DNA of 64,000 nt from Monilinia fructicola (lineage: Eukaryota > Ascomycota > Leotiomycetes > Helotiales > Sclerotiniaceae): assembly GCA_008692225.1 (NCBI GenBank), contig VICG01000004.1, forward strand, positions 2,294,501 through 2,358,500, given 5' to 3'. The stretch's first letter is position 1. Each line of letters begins with the position of its first letter. Both the position numbers and the translations under genes were made by a program. The notes below the pieces were generated by a model. The model searched no databases. It was not told the DNA's origin and saw nothing but the letters and a program-made list of their open reading frames with translations. Shown piece by piece: positions 1 through 13,221 of this stretch.

Positions 1-3000
1 CAACCGCAAAGAAGGCAGTCTCGTCGCCACCTATCGCGACGAGCTCCTCAAGTCCATCCCCCGCCGTGGCTATCGGAGGCTCTGCGCCGGTACAGCAACA
101 TGGAAAATCATCCTCTATTTCACCAGTAAATGGTAGAGCTTCGATTCCTCCTGCTGTACCGGCAGTTTCTGCACCTGCTATTGCCCATAGCAGCTCTGCA
201 ATTAATGGTGGTTCGACTGACCACAGCCGAAAGAGTTCGGTTACAATCAGCGCAAATGGTCCCGCAGGCTATGTTCCTAATGGTGGCCCAGTAGGGGGTT
301 CAAGAGGTGGCATTCAGTTCGGATCAGTCATGGATTCTCCTGCCGCTACTCACAGCACCCCACAAATCTCTCAACCGGCCTCGGCACCAATTCCAATTCC
401 AGGAAACAACCCAAGAGTCATCTCGCCTGCGAATTCACCATCTCCTATCCCTCAACCAATTGCAAGCGGTGGTAGACCTCCGTCGGGAATAGCACAGCAA
501 GGAAACATGACCTTTGGTAGTTTGGGTAACGATGGCGATGTAAGCATGACTCTATTCAACTCCCCCTCCCCCCCACCGCACCGCACATTGACTGACTCTG
601 TTTTCTTCACAGCGACACATGCGACAAGCAGCCTCTCAAGGACCCTTGGCCCCCAACAGTCAGGCAGGCGGTCACCTTCGCCGTGAATCAAATCATTCGG
701 CACAAAGTGAGGGCAATCAAGGTCCCGGAGCAGGACGTGGTGGATTCCAAGGTGGACGCGGCCGTGGCGGATTCAACCAACCATACTCAGCCCATTCTGG
801 TTTCCCTCCCCCAACAGCACCCCAATTTAGGCCCAGCCAAAATGCAGGACGTGGTGGCATGCCTCCTTTCCAAAACCAAGGTCGACCACAATACCAGAAC
901 TCCCCACATCAAGCTGCTCGAAGCCCAGCCCTCTCTAACTCGATTCCCGGTACACCTAACATGAACCAGGCCATACCCATGCAAAGCCCACAGCAATTCA
1001 ATGCTCATGCTTACTATCAGCCGCAACATGTGGGAGGCCCTGCAATGCAACAATACGGGGTAAATCAACACTCTTCTTACTCCAGCGATTCTTTCTCTCT
1101 TCAATCTTTCAATCGTAGTGGCAGAGGCAAGAAGTGGATTGATAAGTCTTCAACCCATCATTACCGAAAGCCTTCAACAGAACTTTTCGGTCATAACTTC
1201 AACCACAATGAACAGGCATTCCCGCGCGGAAGTAATGGTCAAGGTATTGCGAGAAATAGAAAAGGATCCATGCAGTCGGAGCACCAGGAGAATGGCTTTC
1301 CTGTTTCCAACCAACAGTCGAATTTGCCATCACCTCCCGCCAAGGATTCAGTTATCCCGAAGAAACCTGCAGATCTAAATTCTACGGATCCAAGCCTCCC
1401 CCCTCTCCCTTCTGCTACTCCCCGTTTCAATGTTCCTTCTGATGTTTCCAATATTGATTTTTCGCCAGCTTCTGGCAACTTTGATAAGTTTCTAACAGAT
1501 ACACAGGCTTACGGTACCTACGGTCAACCTTATCCCGGCATGATGCCCATGAGTGGTCCCCCATCATTCCAGTATCCTCAGGTTGGTTACATGCATCCCG
1601 GCCCACCCCAATCACCGCAACCTGGATACCAGCAGCCCAGCTATATTCCCGGACAATATGCACCACAGGCACAACCGATGTCCCGAAATTCATCTCAGGT
1701 CTCGGAACATCGACCACCGTCGAGCATTGGTCAAGCACAAACTTCTTCGATTGTCCCTTCGGCTTCACATACACCTCAGCCAAAACCTGCCACTCAGACT
1801 TCGGCATTCTCAAGACCCGCTCGCAAGAGTGCTGCTATCGTCATCAAGAGGCCGGATGGCGATGTCTTGAATGTTGATGCAATCAAAGCCCCTGCTTCAC
1901 CAGCCCCGAGCAACAGAACGAGAACGCCACCTGTCATCGCTTCTTCCACTCCTACACCCCCACCACCGCCACCAAAGTCCGCTACGCCCCAACATACTCG
2001 TGCTGATAGCTTGGCCACCAAATCTGCCGAAGAGATTCGTCAAGAGATGCAAGAGAAGGTGAAGAAGATGGCGGCAGGTGGTGACAAGGTCGACGAGGCC
2101 AAGAACGAGGAGGCTGCTAAGGCAGAGGAGGCTGCCGCGGCTGCGGCTGCTGCTGCTGCTGCCGCTGCTGCTGCCGCTGAAGCCAAGTTGAAGGAAGAAG
2201 AAAAGGCCAAGGAGGAGGCAAGGGCCGCCGAGGAAGCCAAAGCTAAGGAAGAAGCAGATGCTGCGGCAGCTGCGGCCGCGAAGGCTAAGAAGGAAGAAGA
2301 GGACCTTGAGCGAGAAATCCTCGAGATGGAGATTGCTGAAGCTGAGCGAGAGAAGAAAGAAGCGGACGTCCTTGCCAAGCGTGAAGCCGAGAAAGCCAGG
2401 ATTGCTGCCGCGAAAGCTGCAGCAGAGAAGGCTAACGCAGCAGAGAACGATCGCAAACTCCGGGAGCAGGAGCGCGAAATGGAGCGTCTCGAAGATGAGC
2501 GTGAAAGGAAGAGAGCAGAGGCTGAAGCCAAGGCTAAAGGAGGCGATTCCAAAAAGGAGGTCGCCAATGAGGAGACCCCAGATACTCTTGCTACAAAGCT
2601 CTCCAAAGCAACTCTTGAAACCGACAGCGGTGCATCCACTCCAACTTCTGATGACTCCATGGGACCACCTTCCAAGTCATTTGCGGCGGAGAAGCGAGGC
2701 AAGCCTGCTGCTCTTAACCTTGCACCGCTCAAAACCAATTCTGTTGAGCCACCTCAACCTAGTGCCGCTCTTCAATCGCTCAAGTCTGCCCGTTTCTTGA
2801 CTGTTCTTGACTCCTCCATCTACCCGGCCAACATCAGTTCACCAAACCCCGCTCTGAACTCGGCCGCTAATGCTAAGGGCAAGACCTTCAAATACGACAA
2901 AGAGTTCTTGCTCCAATTCCAAAAGGTTTTTACCGAGAAGCCTTCCTTGGAATTCGAGTCACAGATCAAGGCTCTGATCGGAGATGACCCAAGCTCTGCC

Positions 3001-4943
3001 AGACCTGGTGGATCACAGAGAACACCCGGTGGTATGGGACCCCGAGGATCAAACCGTGGTGGCGGAAATGCGGTTGGTCAATTCACCATGGGTCAATTTG
3101 GTGCTCAAGGTGGCAAGACCCTTCCACCTGGTACGACAAGTGCCGAGCGTTTTGCCATGTCCCAAGGCAGTATGCCACGACCAGCACTCAACCCTATGGC
3201 TTCATTCCAACGTCCTGGTGGAGCGTTCCCTGCTGGAAACATGCAAAGAACCAACTCGACCAACTCCATGCCACATTCCCCACGTCAAGCAAGCAGAAAT
3301 AATCGTGCCGGTAGCAAGCGTGAAGGTTACCAAGGTAGTAATGCTAAGCAAGAGGCCCAGGCTGCTGCAAAGATGCCTCTGACTAGCGGCATGGAAATCA
3401 AGCCTATCCAAATTTCTTCTACGGGTTGGAAACCACGCAGTGTCGGTCAATCGCAATCCGCCACCGGTGCTGCTGGGCCTACTCCTGGCGCCGTTCCAGG
3501 CGCTGGCCTCATGGACCCTGACATGGTTCAACGAAAGGTCAAGGCCGCTTTGAACAAGATGACACCCGAGAAGTTCGACAAGATCGCCGACCAAATCTTA
3601 GCCATTGCCGCACAATCCAGGGATGAAGCAGATGGTCGCACATTGCGACAGGTCATTCAACTTACGTTTGAGAAGGCTACTGACGAGGCTCATTGGGCTT
3701 CCATGTATGCCAAGTTCTGCAAGCGCATGTTAGAGACCATGAGCCCTGACATCAAGGATGAGAGCATCGTGGATAAGAATGGAAACATTGTCTCCGGGGG
3801 CAACCTTTTCAGAAAGTACTTGCTCAACAGATGTCAAGAAGAATTCGAGAGAGGCTGGAAAATCGATTTGCCAGAGAAGCCAGAGGGTGAACGAGAAGAT
3901 GCCAAGACCGAAGAAGCGGCCATGCTTTCAGATGAATACTATATCGCCGCAGCTGCCAAGAGACGTGGTCTTGGTCTCGTTCAATTCATTGGTGAACTGT
4001 ACAAGCTCAGCATGCTTACGGAGCGTATCATGCACGAGTGTGTCAAGAAACTCGTGGATTACAATGGTCTTCCTGATGAAGCTGAGATTGAGTCCTTGAC
4101 CAAACTCCTCAAGACCATCGGGTTGAACCTTGATAGCACTGAGAAGGGTAGACCATTGATGGATGTTTACTTCTCGCGCATCAATGCCATGATTGAAACC
4201 CCTGAGTTGCCAAGTCGTCTGAAGTTCATGCTTATGGATATTGTTGACCTTCGTAAGAAGAGATGGGCGTCAAAGGAAGCCAACAAGGGTCCAAAGACGC
4301 TTGAAGAAGTTAGAGCAGAGGTAAGAATCCTGTCAAATCTTTCTACATGTGGAACATTCGTGTACTGACCAATTATAGGCCGAGGCTGCTGCCGCACAAA
4401 AGGCTGCCGAGAACTCCAGGAGTCAACGAGGTGGTGGTGGTGGTGGACGCATGCAGATGGGTCGTGGTGATGGAAGAAACTTTTCTGGTCCATACGGAAA
4501 CCAACCTCCCCCTGATTACCAAAAGAACACTGTTGGTATGGATGACCTTCGTCGTCTTACAAACAAGGGTGGTGCAAGCCGACAAGCTAGCCAGCAGATG
4601 TCCTTTGGACCCACATCCATGTTCTCTTCTAGAAGCAACAGTGGTAGAAAGATGGGCCCAGGAGGTGCCTTGAACAGAACAGGTGAAGACTCAGGAGCTT
4701 CATCAAGAACCGGAACGCCCCCACAAGACAAAGATAGGAAATCAGCCACTTCCGCAAATGCATTTAGGTTCGTCCATTCTATACTTGGCATTTCATTGGC
4801 ACTTGACTAACTGTTTTCATAGCTTACTTGCAGGATTGAATTCTGGCGAGCCTGAGAACCCAGCATCCCCTCCTTCTACACATACTTCTCCAGTATTAAC
4901 GAAAGCTACAGCAGCTTCCGACAAGAAGGAAGGTGATGCTTGA
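1..4943 (+). CDS. eIF4G, translation initiation factor 4F scaffold (5' end outside window)
   Basis: Scaffold of cap-dependent initiation that joins eIF4E, eIF4A and eIF3 in the cytoplasm. The frame is open from base 3 with no start, so the gene enters from the left. Exons: up to 539, 613-4320, 4379-4767 and 4823-4943, with phases consistent at all three junctions; at least 1584 residues are visible. The N-terminal half is Ser/Pro/Gln-rich with an RGG tract (about 720-790). A long Ala run and a Glu/Lys/Arg-rich predicted coiled coil lie at about 2040-2560. The canonical eIF4E-binding motif Y-x4-L-hydrophobic (YDKEFLL) is at 2893-2913. The MIF4G HEAT domain covers about 3520-4260 (MDPDMVQRKVKAALNKMTPE onward). 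The C-terminal region is Gly/Arg-rich. No MA3/W2 region is visible, as in other fungal eIF4G proteins. A shorter splice using the AG at 4832 is possible for the last exon. Confidence 0.95.
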
Positions 4944-6100
4944 GCATTGAGCATTAACAAAAGTGTTTCATAAAACGGAGCATTCTAATTTCTGTGCATA
5001 GACGGCGGGGCTAATCTTGCATTTACGGCGGGGTCTATTTCAAAAGGGTGTTCTTAAAAAAGTTCCTCATTCTGTTCTCTCTATGATACCTCAGATTTCA
5101 CCCATTAGACTACATTCCGTCATCACCAGATCTTGTTTTCGGTCATCTTTCTAATGCATTATCCGGTATTTGGTGCGTGGGGCAAAATAGGGTGCTTTCT
5201 ATCTGCAATTTCTTTTGGCTTGCGGGGGCTGGGTTTGGACGGCGGCATGGGTGGTAGCCGATCATGACCTCTAAAAGCTTTTCTTTCTTCTGTCCATACC
5301 TTTTCAGTCTTTACGTGGCCCTGATGATCGATGACCGGCTTGCTTCAATGCATCCATACGAAGGTCTACGAATGTTATGCTACAAATCTTCTGCGTTTTT
5401 CTTATTTTTTTTTTGCATTGATGCCATTATGACTTGATACCCTGATGTCCTCTTCAAACAGGGAGGCATGGGGCATCATGGTTGTGCAATGATGACATAC
5501 TTTCTCTGGCAGTCTGGCTGGCTGATGGTGGTTGATCTTGAGTGACATGCAGAGGAACAGAGCATGGATCTTGTTCTCTTTTGGGGATGCCAAATCTGTC
5601 GTGAAAGCTGTGGATTTGTGTCAAATGGGGGTTGGAGGTTCCAGCTTGTGGGGAGGAATGCAGGATGCTCGGAAGACCTTGTTGTACAATTATAATCTTC
5701 TTTTTGTCTTTGGTTTTTTCTTCTTTTCTTTTCATCATGCCAGCCAGCTTCAGTTAGCAGAGACACACAAAATGAGTTCAATTTACCTATGGTCTTTTTA
5801 TGAATTGTGACGGAATCATTTGTGATTTAGACGTAGATGCTGACAATAATAGATTTGACCTGCTACACCTTGACTTGATACCCGAGTCTCTTTCAAACTT
5901 CACAAATTTCTTATAGCAACATCTTAACCCATCCACTCCATGAACCTTCACAATAGACACACTCCTCGGCATGAAAATCTTTTCTTTTATTTCAAATCCC
6001 AACGTGTCTTCTTGCTTGCTTGCCTGCTCACTTCTCTTAGAAATCAACCCAATTCAAAGAACATGCACGAATATGCATTATTGACTGATCCAGCCGCCCA

Positions 6101-6149
6101 CCCATCCATCCACCCAGCCATCCATCCATCCATCCATCCATCTATCTAC
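6101..6149. repeat. (CATC)n microsatellite
   Basis: Imperfect tetranucleotide run of CATC/CACC units, followed within 60 bases by a second ATTC-type run (6174-6206). Confidence 0.9.
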
Positions 6150-6398
6150 TCCAATGCCCACTCAACCGACACATTCATTCATTCGTTCGTTCATTCATTC
6201 ATTGATTCACGCTACGCCATCCAACGCCAATCACTCCCAAACCACGCCACGCCACGCCACTCACTCACTCCCATCAGGCCAGAGTCCAAGTCACACGAAC
6301 CCATTCGCAGCCATTCGCACCGCCCACCCTATGCTAAACATTGTATGTATACAGAAAGGCGAAGAAGAGAAAGAGAGAGAATGGGAGAAAGGGAGAAA

Positions 6399-6425
6399 GG
6401 GAGAAAGAAAGAAAGAAAGAAAGAA
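6399..6425. repeat. (GAAA)n microsatellite
   Basis: About six to seven GAAA units inside a longer purine-only tract that begins near 6355. Confidence 0.9.
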
Positions 6426-6461
6426 AGGAAAAGGGGGAAGAGAAAGAAAGTTTTCTATGAT

Positions 6462-6464
<3 letters not shown>

Positions 6465-6492
<28 letters not shown>

Positions 6493-6549
6493 AGGAGGAG
6501 GAGGAGGAGGAAGAGGAGGAGGAGGAGGAGGAAGAAGAAGAAGAAGAAG
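6465..6549. repeat. (GAG/GAA)n triplet tract
   Basis: About 85 nt of nearly uninterrupted GAG and GAA triplets, then three copies of an 11-nt GGGAACAAAAA-type unit to about 6590. The whole stretch 6355-6600 is almost pure purine on the + strand. Confidence 0.9.
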
Positions 6550-6851
6550 GGAACAAAAAGGGAACAAAAAGGGAACAAAAAGGAGAAAAAAGGAGGAAGG
6601 CGAATTCTCGTCCGCTGGAAACTGGAAACTATCTGCTTGCTTGCTACTTTGTGTGTGTGTGACAAGTGAGATAGATGGTTAGATGGCTGGATGTGATTTC
6701 TTGCATGTATGGTTGAGGTGATATCTATCATCACAGATCATACGTCCCACGCCACACCTCTTCGCGTTGGTCTTTTCCTCCGTCTCTGTAATCGTACATA
6801 TCCATCCATGGCTTCAAGCTTTTAGACCCTATCGTAGTATATCTTATCATG

Positions 6852-9800
6852 TCAGATTGATGCATTGATTGCTTCATTTGCCACAGCACCGATATCTGTA
6901 ACGCTTCTCTGACGTTCCGTTCGTACACCTTCACTGTCGCTATCTTCCTCTCCTTCCACTTCTAACCCCTCCTCTACTCTCCCTTCATTCGCACCCGACC
7001 CACCCCTTCCCACCACTTCCTCATCATCACTATCCTCCTCCAACACAATAAGTCTCAAAACCCTCTTTTCAAAAAGTTCAATAACAAACCTGCGCATTGG
7101 CAGACGAAAATGATGATACTCCAATAGTACCATGACCTTTTTAAACAATCTAACTTGCTTAAAAGCATGCCCCTTATTTTCCTTGATGGCAATTAATTCC
7201 CCTATAGCTTTTTTATGCAAAATCATATTCCCTAGATTTTCCACAAGTTCCAGGATGCGTTGATTAGTCTCATCATCATCTACACGCGCGGCTTCAATTT
7301 CCATTTTTTCTTCTTCGGTGATGACAATGTCAGAAATGGTTTTGTGTTCCCAGGGTTGATAGGAGAAAAACTTGGTGAGGTCTTGGGGGATGCAGAGGCC
7401 AAGGGAGACGCCTAAGTTTGTAGTATGCGAGTCCCATCCGTGTTCAGAAAGAATTTCAAGTCCGTGTACGCTTCTGGAGATGAGGCCTAGAACGAAGAAG
7501 GCGGTACCACGTAAACTCATGATTGGATGTGATTCGGCAATCTTGACAATGTGCTCAACGACATCGGATTCCTCGAGGAATGGTGCGCCAAGTTCCATGG
7601 AGCCCACGTTTCCGACGGCCCAGAGACAGCCTTTGATTTTAAGAATGAGCTCTGGATCATCGGCTAGCATACCATATTCGCGAATTGTTGATGCAAATTC
7701 CTCAAAATGTCCTTTATCTTGAAGAAGCTTACAGCCTTCTTTCGTACGAGTGAGTTCTCGATAAAAATGAGGAGGAACCTGGGCGTAATTTTCAGCCTCA
7801 ATATCAAAGCTATCCTCATCCATACTCATCCGATTCGAGGTTTCCTCAGGCATCTCTACAAACGATCGTGCTAAGCTTGCTTCGATAACCCCAACGTAAC
7901 TATCATTTCGTCCGAGGAACCAATCATCCATTTCATTGCTGATATAGTCCAGTCCGTCTAAGTAGTGATATCCAATTGAAGTTGAAAGAAAGCGTAGTAA
8001 TAAAGGAGCACCAATCTCTCCCAGATGGTCCAAAGCTGGGCGACACTCCACAATGAACTCAAGGTAGCTTTTCCTATTACAGGCCTCTTCAAGAATCTTG
8101 ATCGCAGTTGCACAAACTTCAACTTCTGGATCATATAACTGAGTGACCAGAAGCTCGATTGCCCATTTATAATCGGTGGTTCCTGGTGCACGACTGGAAT
8201 ATTTGCGTAGGACATTCGTTGCATGTATACGAATCTCTTTGGATCCTGCGGTCAAGGCTTTGGAGAGGAGAACTCTAGGGTGCCCTTGTAAATTATAGTC
8301 GAAGTTCGATAGTAGCAGCTTGATCAAGTCGGGGCGTTGTTTGAGATCAATAATATGATACATCATGTTGATCATTCGCCAACGATCGAGCATTTGCAAT
8401 CCTTTTGGGTCGCCACTCAAGGTTCCAAGCATAGCAAAGTAGCCGCATGCGAGAGTCTCTGAAAGTCTTTCTTTCGAGAATGTGGGCTGTGACGCAGTGA
8501 GACCACTTGTCTGCTAATTGTTAGTTGACATGTTTACTATCGTATTCAAAGGAGGCATTATTACCGGATCACATTGAGCAAGGCACTCTGCAATTTGCCT
8601 GAGTAGCTTGTTGTCCGCTAGATATTTAACTCCTTCCACAGTTTGCAGGAGAGTATGCATGAGTGCACAACCAACCTTGACATATTTCTGGTTGATTCTA
8701 GTATTTCTGACTTCAGAAAATTTGTACTTGAATGGCCGATAGAAACTCATTATTCTTTTGATGAATTTGGAAGCTTTGACGGCCTCATCAAGACGCTTTC
8801 CGTTTAAGAGCGGGCCCTCGATGACTCGCAGGATAATATCCCATTTCCACTTAATGGGGTTTGTGCTTGCTAAAACTTGAGATTCAACTAAAAGTTGCCG
8901 GAATGTCGTCTCATCAATCGAGACGTTAGGATTACTTTTGGGTTGGTCTCCCAAGCCAGACAAATTATCATGACTATGGTTTGTCGAAAGTGTTGTTGAT
9001 ATTGATGGAGCTGATCTATACAATGTTCGACTTACACTGCTAATCGAATACACCGTACTAGTGGCCACAAATCGTTCATCACTTCCGAAATGCGCTGCCG
9101 CAGCGAACAATCCAGGAAGTAACTGGAGTTCAGCGCTCCAACTTGATGGCAGTAGTTGACTTGCAAGCTTCAGAACTTCTCCTATGAGGAGAGTAGTTTT
9201 TCGCTTCAACATCGAATTATCAGCATCTCGAGTTATCTCTAACAACCCTTCAACCATGCCTGAGGTTATCAATACTGCCAGTAGAAGCGCTGTATAATGG
9301 TCGACAAAACTTTTGTCGCCCGACTCATCTTCCGTCACTGGCTGCGCTGATGCCTTGGGTGGTGTTGATTTGAGGTTTGCAACTCGTCCATAGGTAGTGA
9401 GACGTCTGCCAGCAAGGAAAGAGGTTGCCCAGAAAGGAGACTTGATGCGCAAGAGCCCATAGAGCATGTCTATGACAGTCTCGCGTACAATAGGATTTGG
9501 GAGCATTAAGCATGAAACTAATGATTTGATAGCTCTGAAGTCGTACATGGATAATGTCATAAGACCGGGCCATGAATTCAAAGCATATGCAATAGCCTTT
9601 GCGTTTTGCTTTAAAATTTCTTCTTTCACGAACAGCGAGTCAGTGAAAGAAGTAAAGAGAATTTCTAGCTCATAACCTGATCGCAAATACTTGCGTCTAT
9701 GTGGAGCATCAAGCAGAAATAAAAATGCCGCCGTCAAACTCTCGGAAGCATCGTAAGTACCATCACCCAGAGCATCCGCAAGAGGTCTGAGACCACCAGA

Positions 9801-11030
9801 CGCAACGACAAGACCTGGATCGCGGACCATGATCTCTGCAAGGGTTTCTATGCAAATAGCCTTGAGTCGATCCTCCTCGTGATCTGCAACTGATGCTATC
9901 GTTCGTACGACTGCCCTTGATACTTCTTTTATGCCGTCTTTGACATCGAGAAAAGCTCGAATAAATTTCAAGGCTTGCTCCCTTTCCACGTCAGAAGTCC
10001 CCTTTTTGATCAGAGATCTAAGGATTGTTTAGCGTTGACTTTGTATGTTGGCCAGATTCAGTACTTACACGACAACAAGATAATCAGTATGGAGGCTACG
10101 AATCTTTTGTAAAGAGCTGACATCCGAAATTGCATATCGTGTCATACGATATCCTGCCGCGACCACCTCTCGACTTCCACTCAAAAGCATGACTTGCATT
10201 CTCAAGCCAAACACTGACCATACGAGATCATACTTCAGGGTGGGATGGCGCTTGAAAAGCTCAACCAGATCATTTGCATGGCCAACGTAGTAGTCAGGAG
10301 TGAGACCTTCCACCTCAAGAGCTTGTAAGATTTCGGCCAGCGCATATGTTGGTGATTCTGTAAGCTCATCTGCTGCTGCTTCCGAGCCCCCTGCACTCTT
10401 AGACGCACTCGGGGGGGATCTCACGCCATTACTTTGGAAGAGGGCATCCATTCGGTTGCGCGTCGGAGTGGTAGGCGTCGCTTTAGGCTTCTGTAGTTCC
10501 GTAATTTGGAATCTCAATTCTCTAATCTTCTGATTGGAGATATTCAGCTCCGTCTCTACCCTCTGCCTTTGCTCTTTTGTCTGTTTTGCTTTCTTGGTAT
10601 TCAATGCCTCCAACATATTCTCACTGCCCTCCTTTATCTTCATCTCCCTACTCAGCGTCTCGCGCAAGCTCGACAATAGCTTTTCCGGCATCCTACTCTC
10701 GTCTTCTTCTAATCGCTCCAGGTTTACCATCGAAACATTGGTATCGAGCGCCGAGGCTTGCCGTATAGGCATTTGGCTACGCATGGTCGAGCTGAAACTT
10801 CCTGGAGCGGGAGATGGAGCAAGAGAGGAGCCACGAGGCGCAAATGGAACTGTTGAATTTGAGGCCATTCGCGAGCCATTTTGACCGGGTGGCTGTAACC
10901 CTCCGGGTTGATCTAAGCTCGTCCTTCCAGCATATTGATCTAAACTCGTCCTTCCTGCATATTGCTGTCCGTATGTACTCTTCTGGGCAGCCGTCGCAGA
11001 CGAGCCCAGAATGCTCGATGGTCCAACCAT
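6852..11030 (-). CDS. Rictor/Ste16/Avo3-type TORC2 subunit
   Basis: Essential scaffold of TOR complex 2, controlling AGC kinases, actin and membrane homeostasis. Exons on the minus strand: 11030-10069, 10017-8565 and 8510-6852. Phases fit and give 1357 residues, normal for the family. The first ~120 residues are Ser/Gly/Pro-rich with an exact 8-residue duplication (AGRTSLDQ twice). A coiled coil follows (EKLLSSLRETLSREMKIKEG onward, then Lys/Arg/Gln-rich). The Rictor N-terminal helical-repeat domain begins near residue 220 and runs through exon 2 (e.g. EREQALKFIRAFLDVKDG). The middle and RasGEF_N_2-like domains follow, with LLGTLS-type motif GTLSGDPKGLQML at the start of exon 3. The C-terminus is acidic (EEDSDDEE). 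For intron 2 the acceptor at 8511 was chosen over 8514. The start is the first ATG in frame, but coding-like sequence continues upstream (see findings). Confidence 0.92.
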
Positions 11031-11559
11031 CTGCCCATTCGAGAGGTTGGGGTCAACGTTCTTCGTGCGGGGGTGGCATAGGTGGTGAAATTAAAGGACC
11101 GACACTGAAGTCATCCAATCACCAATGTATGAAGAGCAGATGTATTTGTCGTGGGCTGGATCTCTGTTAAGCAAAAGAAGACTATTCGTGAACAATATAT
11201 GCCTTGCGGTGGTATATTTTGAAGTTCTGATCTGGAGTCAATGTGGGAATCAAAAGGCGGGCGTGGATAGTAAAGTTCGATATAATTAATGCTTGTATTG
11301 TAATAGAAGACAAGTAAATATTTATAAAAGGGAGGTAATATATAACTCCTCCGAATTTTTAGTAATTGAGAAATTGTATTGTATTTTCTTGTATTTTATT
11401 GTGACCAAAGTTTAATATAGAAAGAATATTTCAAGATGTTTGTTTCATTCAATGAATTCATCCTCCTTTCACATAACCAACACTTCAATACCTCCTCAAC
11501 TCTCCGTCTCCCGCTCCCGCAGTTTCTTGATGGGGTTGTTACACACGGACCAAGAAAAA

Positions 11560-12180
11560 GAAAGAAAAGAGCATTACTATATAAATCAGTACGAAGTAAT
11601 AAATTAGACGTTTAAAGGGATAAAGATATAAATAAAGATATATATATATATATATATGATTTATTAACATATTCTAAAATAATATTTAGTGTTATAATAA
11701 TTATTATAAGTATTCGAATATAAATACTCTCTCTTTAAGAGTTTCCTTATATAATCTAAAGATAAATAAATAATATAAATAAATATTTAAGTAAATATAA
11801 TATATATAAAAGATTATTAGTAAATATAAAGTAATAAATTTAAGAGTAAACACTTTAGAAAATATATAAATATTAATACTTTATTTTTAAGAATTTTCTT
11901 TATATAATTTACTTATTAATATAATTAATAAATATTAAACTTTTAAATAGATATACTCGAGTATAAATAATTAATAATTAGTAATTAATAGGTATCTACT
12001 ATAGATATAAATATAATATATAAAGAGATTATTAATATAGAAACTATTTAAAATATTCTAAATTTAATTAATACCTAATAACTAATACTTAATTAGACAC
12101 CTTTTAGTATTGCTTTAACTACCTAGGTAGATAATAACATCTATAGGATTTCAATCACTGTAATGATATTATTATAACTA
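11560..12180. other. AT-rich island
   Basis: By eye well over 80% A+T, with TATATA runs and no ORF. This resembles relics left by repeat-induced point mutation, but no transposon coding or terminal repeats can be recognised. Confidence 0.6.
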
Positions 12181-12795
12181 TTAAATGCTTTACTTATAAA
12201 AACACCCTAGGAAATCGAAGTTTCTCTCCAATTGACCAATTAGAATTGCAGCGCCGATACCCGACTCTTCTACTTCAAGGTTACTCCAAGTGCTCTATGA
12301 TTATATGAAGAATTAAAAAGTGGAATAATGAATGGATCTATCTGGTGATCTCTCCTGGTAATCTATCCGTTCCTAATGATAAGTGTAAGAATAATACCTA
12401 AGTAGGCATAAGTGATAGTGCTAATGGTAATGGTAGGAGTAGTGGTAGTGGTAGTCGTAGTCGTAGTCGGAGTCGTAGTCGTAGTTGTAGTCGTAGTAGT
12501 CTATCAGATCATCAATCGAATGAATGCCTACCCTAGCTAGGTGTTGACTTGTCTAGTAAGAGATCAGTACGTCTACAGGTACTGTATAAGTAGTTCTAGT
12601 GTCCGGGTGTGGGAAGTCCATATCTGTCGCTCTTTTAAGAAAACCGTTTGATCTCAATGTCTCATGCTCCGTAATTCATGTATGATCGATATCGATCTTA
12701 TGATCTGTTGGATCGACTGCTTCATTCCTTAAACTGGCGTCAAGTTGAAATGGAAAGGAAGGACCGAACGAGCGTTTGAAGGTATCTTCCACATT

Positions 12796-12840
12796 GGGAT
12801 GGTGGGATAGTGGGATAGTGGGATAGTGGGATAGTGGGTT
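12796..12840. repeat. (GTGGGATA)n minisatellite
   Basis: About five tandem copies of an 8-nt unit. The neighbouring GTAGTC-type hexamer run lies at about 12430-12495. Confidence 0.9.
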
Positions 12841-12956
12841 CCAATGGAAGAGAAAAGGGGGGAGAGATACCGGTAACATATACGTACTAGGTAGTAGGTA
12901 GATACCGGTACGGTGCCATAGAGAGAAGGAGAGACAAGAAGCATCCTTCCATCGTA

Positions 12957-12957
12957 C

Positions 12958-12988
<31 letters not shown>

Positions 12989-12998
12989 AGTGAGAGTA
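12957..12998. repeat. (GAGGGT)n repeat
   Basis: Six-nucleotide unit repeated about five times, degrading to GAGAGT. It is G-rich on one strand and internal, so it is not evidence of a telomere. Confidence 0.85.
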
Positions 12999-13221
12999 TC
13001 CATGGATGTGTGAGATGTGAGAGAAGAAGTAGAGAGCGGGTCTTGTTGTCTTGTTGGTCCTGTTGGTCCTATTGGTCTTATTGGTCTATTAACTTACCTA
13101 CTGTACTCTGTAGTTGGTAATTCGTATCAGGGCGGCTTACTCCGCTAGTCATATTAGTCATATCCATGGATCAGATATCAATCACAATCAGCCTTGTGTT
13201 TTTTATGTCTTGTTTTTTAAT

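Larger units (their letters stand above)
4944..6851. other. intergenic region between eIF4G and Rictor genes
   Basis: Holds the 3' flanks of two convergent genes. No ORF here has a recognisable domain. The open frames at about 5940-6670 on both strands are translations of simple repeats. T-rich and CT-rich stretches lie at 5280-5420 and 5690-5740, and dense microsatellites at 6.1-6.6 kb. Confidence 0.7.

Noticed and set aside
2040..2738. 232-codon minus-strand frame
   Set aside because: Antisense of the Ala/Glu-rich coiled coil of eIF4G; poly-Ser/Ala composition only.
5940..6734. Long open frames on both strands (up to 240 codons)
   Set aside because: They are translations of GAG/GAAA/CATC repeats giving poly-Glu, poly-Arg or poly-Leu. 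No domain, no splice support.
12957..12998. Possible telomere-like repeat (GAGGGT)n
   Set aside because: The unit is not TTAGGG, it is short and internal, and it is flanked by other microsatellites.
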